Shown: positions 25,012-34,792, counted from the stretch's first letter. The stretch is 64,000 nucleotides of DNA from Paenibacillus roseus (GCF_016424485.1 NZ_JAELUP010000103.1:516676-580675), one strand, 5' to 3'. Translations and numbers: made by a program. The notes: a model not told the origin generated them from the letters alone.

Positions 25012-25464
25012 ATGAGACTATCGAATGGATTTGACGCCAGCGCTTCGGCCTTGACGGCCCAAAGATTTAGAATGGATGTGATTTCCTCAAACATTGCCAA
25101 TGCGGAGACAACCAGGGGCAAAGTAGTGAATGGGCAGTTTGAACCATATTCACGCAAGCTGACAGTCATGGAGCCGATTCGTCCTTCCTTTGCGGACACG
25201 TTAAGAGGGGAAATCGATGGAGGAAGCAAGGCCCAAGGCGGGGTGAAAGTCACGCAAGTTATGGAGGACCGGACACCGCCAAAACTGTTGTACAATCCGA
25301 CCCATCCTGATGCTGACGCCGACGGGTATGTCAAATTGCCGAACGTGGATATTCTCAAGGAAATGGTCGATATGATATCGGCAACTCGCGCTTATGAGGC
25401 GAATGTAACTGCGCTGAATGCGACAAAAGCGATGTTGACCAAAGCCTTGGAGATTGGAAAATAA
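25012..25464 (+). CDS. flgC: Flagellar basal body rod protein FlgC
   Basis: Rod protein of 150 aa. Flagellar rod-family N-terminal motif (ALTAQRFRMDVISSNIANAE) and C-terminal MVDMISATRAYEANVTALN. ATG is 2 nt after the flgB stop, behind AAGGGAG, indicating coupling. Confidence 0.98.
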   Translation: MRLSNGFDASASALTAQRFRMDVISSNIANAETTRGKVVNGQFEPYSRKLTVMEPIRPSFADTLRGEIDGGSKAQGGVKVTQVMEDRTPPKLLYNPTHPDADADGYVKLPNVDILKEMVDMISATRAYEANVTALNATKAMLTKALEIGK

Positions 25465-25492
25465 CTGACAACAAGATTCGGAGGGATTATTC

Positions 25493-25807
25493 GTGATTGA
25501 GAATGTGAAAGCAGGCCTAAGCCCCTTCTCCTCTGCATTAAACGCAGCTAATGAAATGAGGAAGAACGAGAGCACGCCGGCTGAAGTCACAGCTAGCTTC
25601 GGAGATTACCTGAAAAAAGCGATCGATGGGGTTAGTGAACAGGAGAAGGCCGTACATAGAGTAACAGACAGGTTTATTATCGGACAGGCAGATGTGTCGG
25701 AAGTCATGATTGTATCTGAGCAAGCACAGCTCAGCTTGCAGCTTACCGCCCAAATCCGCAACAAAGTCGTAGAGGCTTATCAGGAAATGATGCGGATGCA
25801 GATCTAA
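25493..25807 (+). CDS. fliE: Flagellar hook-basal body protein FliE
   Basis: Adaptor joining the MS ring and rod. 104 aa, with SFGDYLKKAIDGVSEQEK and the C-terminal LQLTAQIRNKVVEAYQEMMRM signature. Start GTG 25493 after GGAGGG. Confidence 0.97.
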   Translation: MIENVKAGLSPFSSALNAANEMRKNESTPAEVTASFGDYLKKAIDGVSEQEKAVHRVTDRFIIGQADVSEVMIVSEQAQLSLQLTAQIRNKVVEAYQEMMRMQI

Positions 25808-25852
25808 TAATCGCAGCATACAATACGGCGATCAGCTGGGTGGGGTGAAATT

Positions 25853-27421
25853 GTGAACGAAAAGGTTACCCAATACAGGGACCGCATTACCCAGTATTGG
25901 AAGCAGTTGAGCAGAACCAGGAGAATGCTGTTTGGCGCAACATTTGGCTTTTTTATCATCAGCATTGTGTTGCTGGTTCTGATTTTTTCGCGAACGGAGT
26001 ATGAATTGGTGTTCCAGGATTTGGATGCGGCTGATGCAGCTTCGATCACACAATATCTGGAGAGCAACAAAATCGAGTACAAGCTTGGTTCCGGGGGGAC
26101 AACGATATCGGTTCCGGCAGCCAGCGCAGCCAAGGTTAGAGTGGATATAGGTTCTCAAGGCCTCGTTCAGAATGGTTCGATCGGTTTTGATGCTTTTGGC
26201 CAGGGCTCTTCAGCCTTTGGTCGGACAGATAACGAGTTTAACGTGATGTACCGCAACGCGCTGAATGGTGAAATTCAGCGGATGCTAAACAGCATGCAAG
26301 GCATTCAAAAATCCAATGTGCTCATTAATTTGCCTGAGGAAAGCGTATTTATCAATGCAAATGGCAAAGAGCCGTCCTCAGCCTCTGTTGTGTTGACATT
26401 CAAGCCGGGCTATCGGCCAACACAGGAAGCGATCGACGGGTACTATAACCTGGTCAAGACGGCGATTCCTAACTTGGCGATTGAGGATATTACGATCTCC
26501 AGCCAGCAATCCGAGCTGTTTGCTTCAAGCAAACTGACCGGTAACGGCATGGTGGCTCAGCCGGTGGATACGCAATTTCAGATTGAACGAAAATTCAAAG
26601 AAGAAGTTCGCAAGAGCATTAAAGAGTTTTTGGGACGCTTTTACGGGGCGGACAAGGTTGTCATTAGTGTGGCAGCGACATTGAACTTTGATCAGAAAAA
26701 TTCGACACAAACGCTCGTTCAACCGCTCGAGAACAACGACAACCGCGGAATTATCATTAGCGAAACGGAATCAAGTCGTTCGTCAACAGGCGCAGATGCC
26801 CCTGCAGGCGGCGTGGTTGGGACAGGTGAAACCGATGTTCCGGGGTACCAGGGAACAGATGGTCGGACGAGCAGCAGCGATGAAGCTTCCCGTACGACTA
26901 ACTATGATATAAGCCGTATCACGAATAATATTGTGTCCGGTCCGTTTGTAGTCAAGGACTTATCCGTAAGCGTCGGGATTGAAGCAGCACAGCTGACCGA
27001 TGAGCAAAGACAGGAAATCTCCAATTATCTGATTCCTTTCGTCAGAGCACAGCTCTCGGATTCGGGACAGAATATTAATGATGACGTATTGATGGCCAAA
27101 AAGGTTTCAATTTTTGCGCAATCTTATGTGGGATCTGAAGAAACCACCGCTGCCAGTGGCTTGTCATGGCCGTGGCTGGCTGGAATTGGTCTGGCTGCCC
27201 TGCTCGTAGGCGGAGGAGTCGTATATCTTATTAACCGTCGTCGCAATCAAGTAAACTTTGAAGAAGAAGAGCTTCTGGAGCAGCCTAAGGTCGAATATCC
27301 GACAATCGATCTTGACATTGAGACGAATGAGAGTCAGGTTCGCAAGCAGTTGGAGCAGCTTGCCAAACGTAAGCCGGAGGAATTTGTCAATCTGCTGCGG
27401 ACATGGCTAGTTGATGAATAG
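25853..27421 (+). CDS. fliF: Flagellar MS-ring protein FliF
   Basis: Builds the membrane ring on which the motor assembles. 522 aa; membrane segments about 27-46 and 441-461; two ring-building domains between (YELVFQDLDAADAASI, GFDAFGQGSSAFGRTDNEF); a disordered Gly/Ser/Thr-rich stretch about 300-345; FliG-binding C-terminus. Start GTG 25853 after GGGGTG. Confidence 0.98.
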   Translation: MNEKVTQYRDRITQYWKQLSRTRRMLFGATFGFFIISIVLLVLIFSRTEYELVFQDLDAADAASITQYLESNKIEYKLGSGGTTISVPAASAAKVRVDIGSQGLVQNGSIGFDAFGQGSSAFGRTDNEFNVMYRNALNGEIQRMLNSMQGIQKSNVLINLPEESVFINANGKEPSSASVVLTFKPGYRPTQEAIDGYYNLVKTAIPNLAIEDITISSQQSELFASSKLTGNGMVAQPVDTQFQIERKFKEEVRKSIKEFLGRFYGADKVVISVAATLNFDQKNSTQTLVQPLENNDNRGIIISETESSRSSTGADAPAGGVVGTGETDVPGYQGTDGRTSSSDEASRTTNYDISRITNNIVSGPFVVKDLSVSVGIEAAQLTDEQRQEISNYLIPFVRAQLSDSGQNINDDVLMAKKVSIFAQSYVGSEETTAASGLSWPWLAGIGLAALLVGGGVVYLINRRRNQVNFEEEELLEQPKVEYPTIDLDIETNESQVRKQLEQLAKRKPEEFVNLLRTWLVDE

Positions 27422-27432
27422 AGGTGGAAGTA

Positions 27433-28446
27433 TTGGTTAAGACAATGCAGGGTTTGTCCGGCAGACAGAAGGCAGCCATCCTTCTCATTACGCTTGGGCC
27501 TGAGGTATCGGCCCAAATCTTCAAGCATCTGAGAGAAGAGGAGATTGAGCAACTGACGCTGGAAATTGCCAACGTCCGCAAGGTGGACGCGGCCGAGAAG
27601 GAGATAATTCTTGCCGATTTTCATCAGATTTGCATGGCTCAGGAGTATATCTCTCAAGGCGGTATTGCTTATGCCAAAACCATTTTGGAGAAGGCGTTAG
27701 GTGAAAGCAAGGCGATGGAGGTTTTAAATCGTCTTACAGCCACATTGCAGGTCAGGCCGTTTGACTTTGCCAGAAAGGCAGAACCGACACAGATTTTGAA
27801 CTTTATCCAAAACGAAAACTCCCAGACTATTGCGCTCGTATTGTCCTATTTGCAGTCTGAACAGTCATCGGCGATATTGTCTTCCCTCCCGCAGGATAAG
27901 CAGGCTGATGTAGCTCGCAGAATCGCGCTGATGGACAGCACTTCGCCGGAGGTCATTGCACAGGTGGAGCGTGTGCTGGAACAGAAGCTTTCCGCCACCG
28001 TGACCCAGGATTACACTACGGCTGGGGGAATCGAGTCTATCGTGCAAATCCTCAATGGCGTCGATCGCGGTACAGAGCGTACGATTTTGGATTCTCTTGA
28101 AATCCAGGATCCTGAACTTGCAGAGGAAATCAAGAAACGGATGTTTGTATTTGAGGATATTGTCAATATCGACAACCGTTCAATTCAACGGATTATCCGG
28201 GATATTGAAAGTTCCGATCTTCAATTGGCGCTTAAGGTGGCCAGCGAAGAAGTGCGGGAAGCCATCTTCCGCAATATGTCCAAGCGGATGTCGGAGACAT
28301 TCAAAGAAGAGATGGAATTCATGGGCCCTGTGCGGCTTCGCGATGTAGAAGAAGCGCAGACGCGCATTGTGGCAACCATTCGCAGACTAGAGGAATCCGG
28401 AGAGATCATTATCGCTCGCGGCGGAGGTGACGACATCATTGTCTAA
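27433..28446 (+). CDS. fliG: Flagellar motor switch protein FliG
   Basis: C-ring protein coupling stator force to rotation. 337 aa from TTG 27433, 6 nt after GAGGTGG; this gives MVKTMQGLSGRQKAA as in Bacillus. The GTG at 27424 is inside the ribosome-binding site. N-terminal FliF-binding, middle (EHPQ-like) and C-terminal torque domain (MFVFEDIVNIDNRSIQRI; MSKRMSETFKEEMEFMGPVR). Overlaps fliH. Confidence 0.98.
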   Translation: MVKTMQGLSGRQKAAILLITLGPEVSAQIFKHLREEEIEQLTLEIANVRKVDAAEKEIILADFHQICMAQEYISQGGIAYAKTILEKALGESKAMEVLNRLTATLQVRPFDFARKAEPTQILNFIQNENSQTIALVLSYLQSEQSSAILSSLPQDKQADVARRIALMDSTSPEVIAQVERVLEQKLSATVTQDYTTAGGIESIVQILNGVDRGTERTILDSLEIQDPELAEEIKKRMFVFEDIVNIDNRSIQRIIRDIESSDLQLALKVASEEVREAIFRNMSKRMSETFKEEMEFMGPVRLRDVEEAQTRIVATIRRLEESGEIIIARGGGDDIIV

Positions 28447-29281
28447 CCTGATCAAGTCAGCCCATGTCGTTGCAATGGAGGATTTGAAGAAGCTCCAGAC
28501 GGAGAAACGCTATGTTTCTGCTGCTCAGCAGGAAAGCGAACAACCAGAGGATCATTACTTGCCGACAGAAGAGGAACTGCAGACCAGACAACTTAGAGAT
28601 CAAATCATCGAGGATGCAGAATCCTATGCGAAAGAACGGCTGGAACAGGCGAATTCCGAAGCGGAGCAAATGCTGCAGGCGGCAAGGGAGCAGATCGAAC
28701 AATGGTGGAGCGAACGTCGCTCCGAGGATGAGCAACTGGCTGAGAGCTCCCGCAAGCAAGGGTACGAGCAGGGCTATCAGGAAGGACTTGTTCATGCCGA
28801 GGAAGACAACAGCAGGCATTGGGCGCAGCACATTGACGATGCCAAGGCGCTGTTGGAACAGGCTTACAGAAGCCGGGAAGAAATTATTCAGGAGGCAGAG
28901 CCTTTCCTGGTGGAGCTTAGCTGCGCGATCTCGGAGAAAATCATCGGGAAGCAGCTGACTGCCGCGCCTGATTGGGCGCTGGAACTGGTTGTGAAGTCGC
29001 TCTCCCGCAGAAGAGAGCAGGGGATGATTGCTCTTTGTGTGGCGCCGGACCAGCTTGCTTTCATGGAAGCGGCTCGGGAGGAGCTTTCACTGGTAATCGA
29101 CTCCCAGGCTGAGCTGCAAATTCTCCCTGATGTATCCGTCAAAGGACATGGCTGTGTCATCCGCTCGATGTACGGAAGCATTGATGCCCGAATCGATACG
29201 CAGCTTGAAGAAATCAAGCGGGAACTGATTCAGCTTGCGATTCAGGGTGAAGAGCGGAGGAGTGCGGATGAGCAAACTTGA
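28439..29281 (+). CDS. fliH: Flagellar export ATPase regulator FliH
   Basis: Negative regulator and chaperone of the export ATPase FliI. N-terminal part is charged, Gln/Glu-rich coiled coil (about 40-150); the C-terminal domain (ELSCAISEKIIGKQL, IDARIDTQLEEIKREL) matches FliH/YscL. I choose TTG 28439 (MSNLIKSAHVV), 10 nt after GGAGGT; the GTG at 28427 overlaps that site. 280 aa. Overlaps both fliG and fliI. Confidence 0.94.
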   Translation: MSNLIKSAHVVAMEDLKKLQTEKRYVSAAQQESEQPEDHYLPTEEELQTRQLRDQIIEDAESYAKERLEQANSEAEQMLQAAREQIEQWWSERRSEDEQLAESSRKQGYEQGYQEGLVHAEEDNSRHWAQHIDDAKALLEQAYRSREEIIQEAEPFLVELSCAISEKIIGKQLTAAPDWALELVVKSLSRRREQGMIALCVAPDQLAFMEAAREELSLVIDSQAELQILPDVSVKGHGCVIRSMYGSIDARIDTQLEEIKRELIQLAIQGEERRSADEQT

Positions 29282-30587
29282 CGCGGCGCGATATGTCGAG
29301 CATTTGCGGACGGTTGACCCGATTCGGGTCAACGGCAAGGTGACGCAAGTCATCGGGTTGATTGTAGAATCGGAGGGCCCGGATGCGAGCGTAGGCGATT
29401 TGTGCTACATTTATCCGGCGAAATCATCCAAACCGCTAAAAGCGGAGGTTGTCGGTTTCCGTGACAACAAAGTTATTTTGATGCCGCTCGGGGACTTGCA
29501 TGCCATTGGTCCCGGATGCGATGTTGTGGGGACGGGCAAGCCGCTGACGATTCAAGTCGGCTCCGAGCTGCTCGGCAAGGTGCTGGACGGGCTCGGTCAG
29601 CCGCTTGACGGCTCGCATATCCCGACTCGGATGCCTCATTACTCCACTTACAACCAGCCGGGCAACCCGCTGATGCGTCCAAGGGTCAAAGATCCGTTAA
29701 GCATCGGCGTCCGGGCTATTGACGGACTGCTGACGGTAGGACAGGGGCAGCGGGTAGGGATTTTTGCCGGGTCAGGCGTCGGAAAGAGTACGCTGCTCGG
29801 CATGATAGCACGCAATACTTCCGCAGATGTCAACGTTATTGCGCTGATCGGGGAGCGGGGACGCGAGGTACTGGAGTTTATTGAGAAGGATCTGGGTCCC
29901 GAAGGCTTGGCCCGCTCGGTCGTTATTGTCGCCACGTCGGATCAGCCGGCTCTAATCCGGATGAAAGGGGCGCTCATTGCAACGACGATTGCGGAATATT
30001 TCCGTGATCGCGGACTTAACGTCATGCTGATGATGGATTCCGTCACACGGTATGCGATGGCGCTTCGCGAGGTAGGACTCGCGATCGGGGAGCCGCCAGC
30101 AACAAGGGGATATACGCCATCTGTATTCGCGGAGCTGCCCAAGCTGCTGGAGAGAGCCGGGACCGGGCCGACAGGCTCTATCACTGCATTTTATACGGTG
30201 CTTGTCGACGGTGACGATATGAATGAGCCGATAGCGGATGCAGTCCGGGGGATTTTGGATGGACATATCGTCCTAAGCCGTGCTTTGGCGCATAAGGGGC
30301 ATTTTCCGGCAATTGATGTGTTGCAGTCGGTCAGTCGCGTCATGAAAGAGATTGTGACCGAGGAGCATCAGGATGCTGCCAATGAGTTGAAAAGCCTCCT
30401 TGCCACTTTCAGGGATTCAGAGGATTTGATTAATATCGGCGCCTATCAGTCAGGCTCCAACGCAGAGATCGACCGGGCGATTGAATATATTGATGCGATA
30501 CGGGGTTTTACACAGCAGAAGACAACGGAAAAAGTAGATTTCGAGGAAGCAAAGCAGCGTCTTATGATTGACTTTTACAGGAGATGA
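29268..30587 (+). CDS. fliI: Flagellum-specific export ATPase FliI
   Basis: Hexameric ATPase of the flagellar type III export apparatus, related to F1-ATPase beta. Walker A GSGVGKST at 168-175, GERGREVLEFIE, Walker B VMLMMDSVTRYAMA. 439 aa. ATG 29268 behind CGGAGG, overlapping the fliH end by 14 nt; the frame is open upstream to 29235 without support. Confidence 0.99.
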   Translation: MSKLDAARYVEHLRTVDPIRVNGKVTQVIGLIVESEGPDASVGDLCYIYPAKSSKPLKAEVVGFRDNKVILMPLGDLHAIGPGCDVVGTGKPLTIQVGSELLGKVLDGLGQPLDGSHIPTRMPHYSTYNQPGNPLMRPRVKDPLSIGVRAIDGLLTVGQGQRVGIFAGSGVGKSTLLGMIARNTSADVNVIALIGERGREVLEFIEKDLGPEGLARSVVIVATSDQPALIRMKGALIATTIAEYFRDRGLNVMLMMDSVTRYAMALREVGLAIGEPPATRGYTPSVFAELPKLLERAGTGPTGSITAFYTVLVDGDDMNEPIADAVRGILDGHIVLSRALAHKGHFPAIDVLQSVSRVMKEIVTEEHQDAANELKSLLATFRDSEDLINIGAYQSGSNAEIDRAIEYIDAIRGFTQQKTTEKVDFEEAKQRLMIDFYRR

Positions 30588-30595
30588 ACAGGCTA

Positions 30596-31048
30596 ATGGG
30601 CAAGTACCGATATCCTTACCAGAAGATTGTTGATCTGAAAACGAGCCAGAAGACCCAGGCGGAATGGATGTTGTCCGTCGCAGTTGGCAAGCTTCAGCTT
30701 GAAGAGCAGTCGCTGGAGCAACTGGAGGAGGAGAAGCAGCATTGGGCGGACCAGCTTCTGGAGGCCGCTGCCAATCTAGTTGTCTTGTCAGAGCTTCGGG
30801 TTATGCAGCAGTATATGGAGCATCTGGAGGAATGCATCATCCGCAAATCGGGCGATGTCAAGACAGCTAAGATGGAAGTGGACCGCAGCAAAGGCTATCT
30901 CACTGAGAAAATGATGGATGAGAAGGTATGGCTGAAGGCTAAAGAAAATGCCAATGGCCGGTTTAGCCAGATGATCCTGCTGAAAGAGCAGAACGAACTG
31001 GATGAAATTGCGTCCGTCCGTTTCAAGACGGCAGTGCGGCAAGCGTAA
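30596..31048 (+). CDS. fliJ: Flagellar export chaperone FliJ
   Basis: Coiled-coil stalk protein of the export ATPase. 150 aa from ATG 30596 (MGKYRYPYQKIVDLK matches FliJ beginnings); the ATG at 30584 directly abuts the ribosome-binding site. Almost wholly helical with Gln/Glu heptads. Oddity: its last codons (CAA GCG TAA) lie inside an inverted copy of the dispersed repeat, so the repeat defines the C-terminus. Confidence 0.93.
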   Translation: MGKYRYPYQKIVDLKTSQKTQAEWMLSVAVGKLQLEEQSLEQLEEEKQHWADQLLEAAANLVVLSELRVMQQYMEHLEECIIRKSGDVKTAKMEVDRSKGYLTEKMMDEKVWLKAKENANGRFSQMILLKEQNELDEIASVRFKTAVRQA

Positions 31049-31089
31049 ACGGCTTTGCTGTCCTTCGACGGGCAAAAGCTTCGTTTCGA
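31040..31089 (-). repeat. Dispersed repeat, copy 7 (inverted, inside the fla/che operon)
   Basis: Read on the - strand it is CGAAACGAAG, CTTTTGCCCGTC, GAAG, GACAGCAAAGCCG, TTTACGCTTG. It spans the fliJ stop codon and the fliJ-motE-like gap; the only copy inside an operon and in this orientation. Confidence 0.85.
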
Positions 31090-31126
31090 AAGTGCGCCGG
31101 AGCAACGACAAGCGGAGGGGGATCGC

Positions 31127-31864
31127 ATGACGGATTTGGAAGAAGAAAGAAGTTACAGCATATTTGAGAGGCTGCTTTTCTTCATTACGCCGCTCCTCTT
31201 TACAATCATTTTACTGGCGGTCATCCTCGCGGCTTTTAGCCCGGATATCCGGGGCAGGATGCTTGATGTCGGGAATCAAATACCGCTGGTCGGTAAATTG
31301 CTTCCTGACGGGCCCGCTAAAGCAAAACTGGCTGAAGATACAAATGAAGAGTCCGGCGAGAAAACGGCAGCCGCCAGCGAGCAGGTCAAGAACCTCCAAA
31401 GCGAGCTTGCAGTCAAAGAAGCGGAATTGAACAGAGTGCTTGGAGAGCAAAGCGCGCAGGAAGCGAAAATTTTGGAGCTTCAGTCCAAAGTGAATGAGTT
31501 GACTCAAAATGCTGAAAATCCTGAATTGACCGGGGAGCAATATACGGCCGAGATTAAAGACTTGGCATCGATGTACACTAAAATGGCCCCGAACAAAGCT
31601 GCTCCGATCCTGCAAAATATGGAACTTCCGGAGATGGTGCTCATTTTAAACGCCATGAGGACTGAAGATCGGGCAAAAGTAATGGAGAAGATGACGCCGA
31701 AAATTGCGGCGGATGCCACAATGCTGATGAAGGATTCGGTTTCGGTACGAGATCAGCAAATTGCGGCGCTGCAAGCCAGAGTGAAACGGCTGGCCGGCAC
31801 AGGCGGCAACACAGCGAATACGCAGGCTAATGCACCGGCCTCTCAGCCGGCGAAAAACCAGTAG
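31127..31864 (+). CDS. MotE-like / YlxF flagellar membrane protein
   Basis: 245-aa protein: cytoplasmic start, one membrane helix (about 15-38, FFITPLLFTIILLAVILAAF), coiled coil (about 75-125) and a C-terminal MgtE-N-like domain (YTKMAPNKAAPILQNMELPE; LILNAMRTEDRAKVMEKM). This matches the MotE-like/YlxF family, placed after fliJ; MotE is a motor-gating chaperone in epsilonproteobacteria, the Firmicute role is unclear. ATG 31127 behind GGAGGGG. Confidence 0.85.
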   Translation: MTDLEEERSYSIFERLLFFITPLLFTIILLAVILAAFSPDIRGRMLDVGNQIPLVGKLLPDGPAKAKLAEDTNEESGEKTAAASEQVKNLQSELAVKEAELNRVLGEQSAQEAKILELQSKVNELTQNAENPELTGEQYTAEIKDLASMYTKMAPNKAAPILQNMELPEMVLILNAMRTEDRAKVMEKMTPKIAADATMLMKDSVSVRDQQIAALQARVKRLAGTGGNTANTQANAPASQPAKNQ

Positions 31865-31897
31865 GAGCCTCTAATTTACCGAAAGGAGGTGAATACA

Positions 31898-33310
31898 TTG
31901 CAAATGTCAGCAGGACAAATGATGCTAATCGCCTCCACATCTTCAACACCGGGATCAGCGAGACCGGGCGCTCTTGGAGGCACGAACGAAGTCCAGGCTT
32001 TTCCCCAGATGCTGGTGCAATTCGTTCAAGGCGGGGAAACTCAAGCGGGAGGCACAGCGGCGAATGTAAGCACTCTGGCCTCCCTGCTGCCCGGCGAATT
32101 GACTTTAGCGAGCAAGGATGGATTGGAAAATCTGCTGCAGCTTGCAGATGAAATCCGCCAACAGCTTGACCAGCTTGGAGATGACACAGACCCTGCTCAG
32201 CTGGAAGAGATGGCTGAAGAACTGCAAGCACTGCTCTATACCATTATGATGACCCTGCCGCTTCCGGTACAGGAAAACCAAGGACAGGCTTCCAATTTGC
32301 CGGAATCATTGTCTGAGCAGGCTTCTCTTGCTGTGGCAGTAGAGCCGTCGACAGAGCAGGCAAGCGGGCTTGTGTCTGATCTGGAGCCACAAGTTCAGCT
32401 GGTTCAAACGCAGCCGCTTGCAGCCGTGCAAGCTGCCAAGACCAAGGTTGAAGAACTGCTTCAGCAAATTCGTACTGTTGCGGAACAAGGTCTTCCAAAG
32501 CAGGTGCAGGATGCCTTCGTACCGCTTATGGAAAATAAGCTGGATGCCCTGAAGCAATTACTGGCTGCCGGAACAGGCAGGCAAGGCGCCGCGGAGCCGT
32601 CCGGAGAACAACAGCTTGATCTGCGCGGCGGTACGATTCTGGCCCCGCAACATGTCTCCAGCCAGACAATGCTGGCAAGGCTTGGCGGGTCCTTCCATCC
32701 GTTATTGAAGCAGGCTTCTGAGCAGGCAATTCAGAACGGAAACTCCCTACTTTCGGCAGAAGAAGCGGATTCGCGTGCAGCAGGTGCGAACCCGGCAGCT
32801 GTATCTGATTTGCTCAAGCCGCAGATGACGGCAGCGCCGCAAGTAGAGTCGATGCCAAAGGTTCCCGTGGAGAGATTCGCCGAAAGAATGGAAAATTTCT
32901 TATTTAAGCAGATGCAGCTCACAAGTTTGAAAGGGATATCCGAGGCGAAGATCTCGTTGTTCCCTGAGCATCTCGGTCAGGTAAATATCAGGCTGACGCT
33001 GCAAAACGGCCAGCTTACGGCTTTGTTTGTGACAGATAGTCACAATGCCAAGGAAATGCTGGAAAACCAGATGTCTCAGCTCCGAGCAGCGCTGCAGGCC
33101 CAAGGAATCCAAGTGGAGCGTCTGGAAGTGACACATACGCCGCAATCAGGGCACAGCCAGTACCAAAACGGGCGGGAGCAAGGCTCTGGACAACAACATA
33201 ATCCGGGCAGACAGGAACAGGCATCTGAGCCTGCAAGCGAAGACAGCTTCGAGCAAGAATTAAGACAGCTGAGCGAACAGTTTGAACAGGGCATTAATGC
33301 AATGGCTTGA
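31898..33310 (+). CDS. fliK: Flagellar hook-length control protein FliK
   Basis: Export-length ruler that switches specificity through FlhB. 470 aa: Gln/Ala/Ser-rich N-terminal and middle part and the C-terminal Flg_hook domain (KISLFPEHLGQVNIRLTLQ; LRAALQAQGIQVERLEV) followed by a disordered Gln/Gly/Glu tail. TTG 31898 is chosen, 7 nt after AAAGGAGGT; GTG 31889 overlaps that site and ATG 31904 is 13 nt away. Confidence 0.93.
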   Translation: MQMSAGQMMLIASTSSTPGSARPGALGGTNEVQAFPQMLVQFVQGGETQAGGTAANVSTLASLLPGELTLASKDGLENLLQLADEIRQQLDQLGDDTDPAQLEEMAEELQALLYTIMMTLPLPVQENQGQASNLPESLSEQASLAVAVEPSTEQASGLVSDLEPQVQLVQTQPLAAVQAAKTKVEELLQQIRTVAEQGLPKQVQDAFVPLMENKLDALKQLLAAGTGRQGAAEPSGEQQLDLRGGTILAPQHVSSQTMLARLGGSFHPLLKQASEQAIQNGNSLLSAEEADSRAAGANPAAVSDLLKPQMTAAPQVESMPKVPVERFAERMENFLFKQMQLTSLKGISEAKISLFPEHLGQVNIRLTLQNGQLTALFVTDSHNAKEMLENQMSQLRAALQAQGIQVERLEVTHTPQSGHSQYQNGREQGSGQQHNPGRQEQASEPASEDSFEQELRQLSEQFEQGINAMA

Positions 33311-33328
33311 ACCGGAGGTGAATAACGA

Positions 33329-33847
33329 TTGAGTGAGGTCTTGCCGACGAAAAACGTATGGCCCAATTATAACGTTGCCAATGTTAGATCAGCGCCGAGC
33401 AAGGAAAAAGCGGACACCCTTGGACAGGATGAATTCCTGCGGATTCTGATTGCCCAGATTCGTCATCAAGACCCGATGAACCCGCTCCAGGACCGTGATT
33501 TTATTGCCCAGATGGCGCAGTTCTCATCGGTCGAGCAATTGATGAAGATGTCAGGTGAACTGAAGCTGATGAGGAACAGTCTGGGAACGGCATCAAGCAT
33601 GATTGGCAAAACGATTGAATGGATTGAGAATGACAGCCAAGGCGCATCGAAGTTGCAAACCGGGGTAGTGGATTCCATTACGATCAAGGACGGGAAGCTG
33701 TTCGCAATATCAGGGGACAGCAAAGTCAATCTGGATGATATTGTTGCGATCAGAACCGCTCCTGAGGGTGATATTCCGGAGGAGAATGAGGCTGAGGAGG
33801 AAGTTCCGCAGCCGGATGAAGAAAGCGATGATGTAACTTCACCTTAG
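33329..33847 (+). CDS. flgD: Hook-capping scaffold protein FlgD (YlxG)
   Basis: Caps the growing hook and guides hook-protein assembly. The N-terminal signature LGQDEFLRILIAQIRHQDP, then NPLQDRDFIAQMAQFSSVEQ, is clear. 172 aa with an acidic, low-complexity tail (about 145-172) instead of the longer beta-rich domain of enteric FlgD. TTG 33329, 8 nt after GGAGGTG. Confidence 0.96.
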   Translation: MSEVLPTKNVWPNYNVANVRSAPSKEKADTLGQDEFLRILIAQIRHQDPMNPLQDRDFIAQMAQFSSVEQLMKMSGELKLMRNSLGTASSMIGKTIEWIENDSQGASKLQTGVVDSITIKDGKLFAISGDSKVNLDDIVAIRTAPEGDIPEENEAEEEVPQPDEESDDVTSP

Positions 33848-33895
33848 GTAAGGACGCTTCAAAACACTACAGTTTAAGAGAGGATGAACTCGTAC

Positions 33896-34717
33896 ATGTT
33901 AAGATCGATGTATTCGGGTGTATCTGGAATGCGCGGTTTTCAAACCAAGCTGGATGTAATCGGAAATAACGTGGCGAATGTCAATACAATAGGCTTCAAA
34001 GCTGGTCGTGTCATGTTCAAAGATATCTTGAGCCAGACAGTATCCGGTGTAACAGCGCCTGTAGACGGAGTGACTGGCGGTATCAATGCCAAACAGGTTG
34101 GGCTGGGTGTTACAGTCGGTTCAATTGATGTGATTCATACGCCAGGCAGTGATATGACGACAAATGTTCCAACAGACTTGCGGATTGACGGTGACGGATT
34201 TTTTGCCGTACGTGCGACAGAGGAACAAGAAACGCCTTATTTGACGCGTGCCGGTGATTTTCGTTTGGATGCCAACCGCCAGCTTGTCAATGGCGACGGC
34301 GGGTTCCTGTTGAGCACTGACGGAGAGCCGATTGTACTGGATGAAGCTGTAACGGCGTTCTCTATTTCTCAGAACGGGTCCATAATTGCAATTAATGCCG
34401 ATGGGTCCAGTGAAGATACCAATATCCGGATTGCCATCGTCAAGGTTGTAAACCCTGGCGGCCTACAAAAAATCGGCGGCAACCTCTACCGGCTTACTCC
34501 TAACGCAAACCCGGAGGGAGAGTTTGAGTACTTGGAAGCTAACAATGCCGAAGCGGGAACAGGAGCTATCATTGCTGGTCACCTGGAAATGTCCAACGTT
34601 GATCTGACCTCGGAGTTTACCGAGATGATTGTTGCCCAGCGCGGTTTCCAGTCCAATTCGAGGATTATTACGACTTCAGATGAGATTCTGCAAGAAGTTG
34701 TCAACCTGAAACGATAA
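33896..34717 (+). CDS. flgE: Flagellar hook protein FlgE (often annotated FlgG)
   Basis: Hook subunit. N-terminal MLRSMYSGVSGMRGFQTKLD and GNNVANVNTIGFKAGR, C-terminal EFTEMIVAQRGFQSNSRIIT match B. subtilis FlgE. 273 aa is short, like the Bacillus hook protein, without the extra outer domains of enteric FlgE. ATG 33896 gives the conserved start; ATG 33884 directly follows the ribosome-binding site AGAGAGG, so it is less likely. Confidence 0.93.
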   Translation: MLRSMYSGVSGMRGFQTKLDVIGNNVANVNTIGFKAGRVMFKDILSQTVSGVTAPVDGVTGGINAKQVGLGVTVGSIDVIHTPGSDMTTNVPTDLRIDGDGFFAVRATEEQETPYLTRAGDFRLDANRQLVNGDGGFLLSTDGEPIVLDEAVTAFSISQNGSIIAINADGSSEDTNIRIAIVKVVNPGGLQKIGGNLYRLTPNANPEGEFEYLEANNAEAGTGAIIAGHLEMSNVDLTSEFTEMIVAQRGFQSNSRIITTSDEILQEVVNLKR

Positions 34718-34792
34718 TTCAATAGTTGATCGGTCCGGGGAAGGCTGAAAGCTGTGTGTCTTCCTCGGAACTGAAAACTTGGGGGGTAAGCC

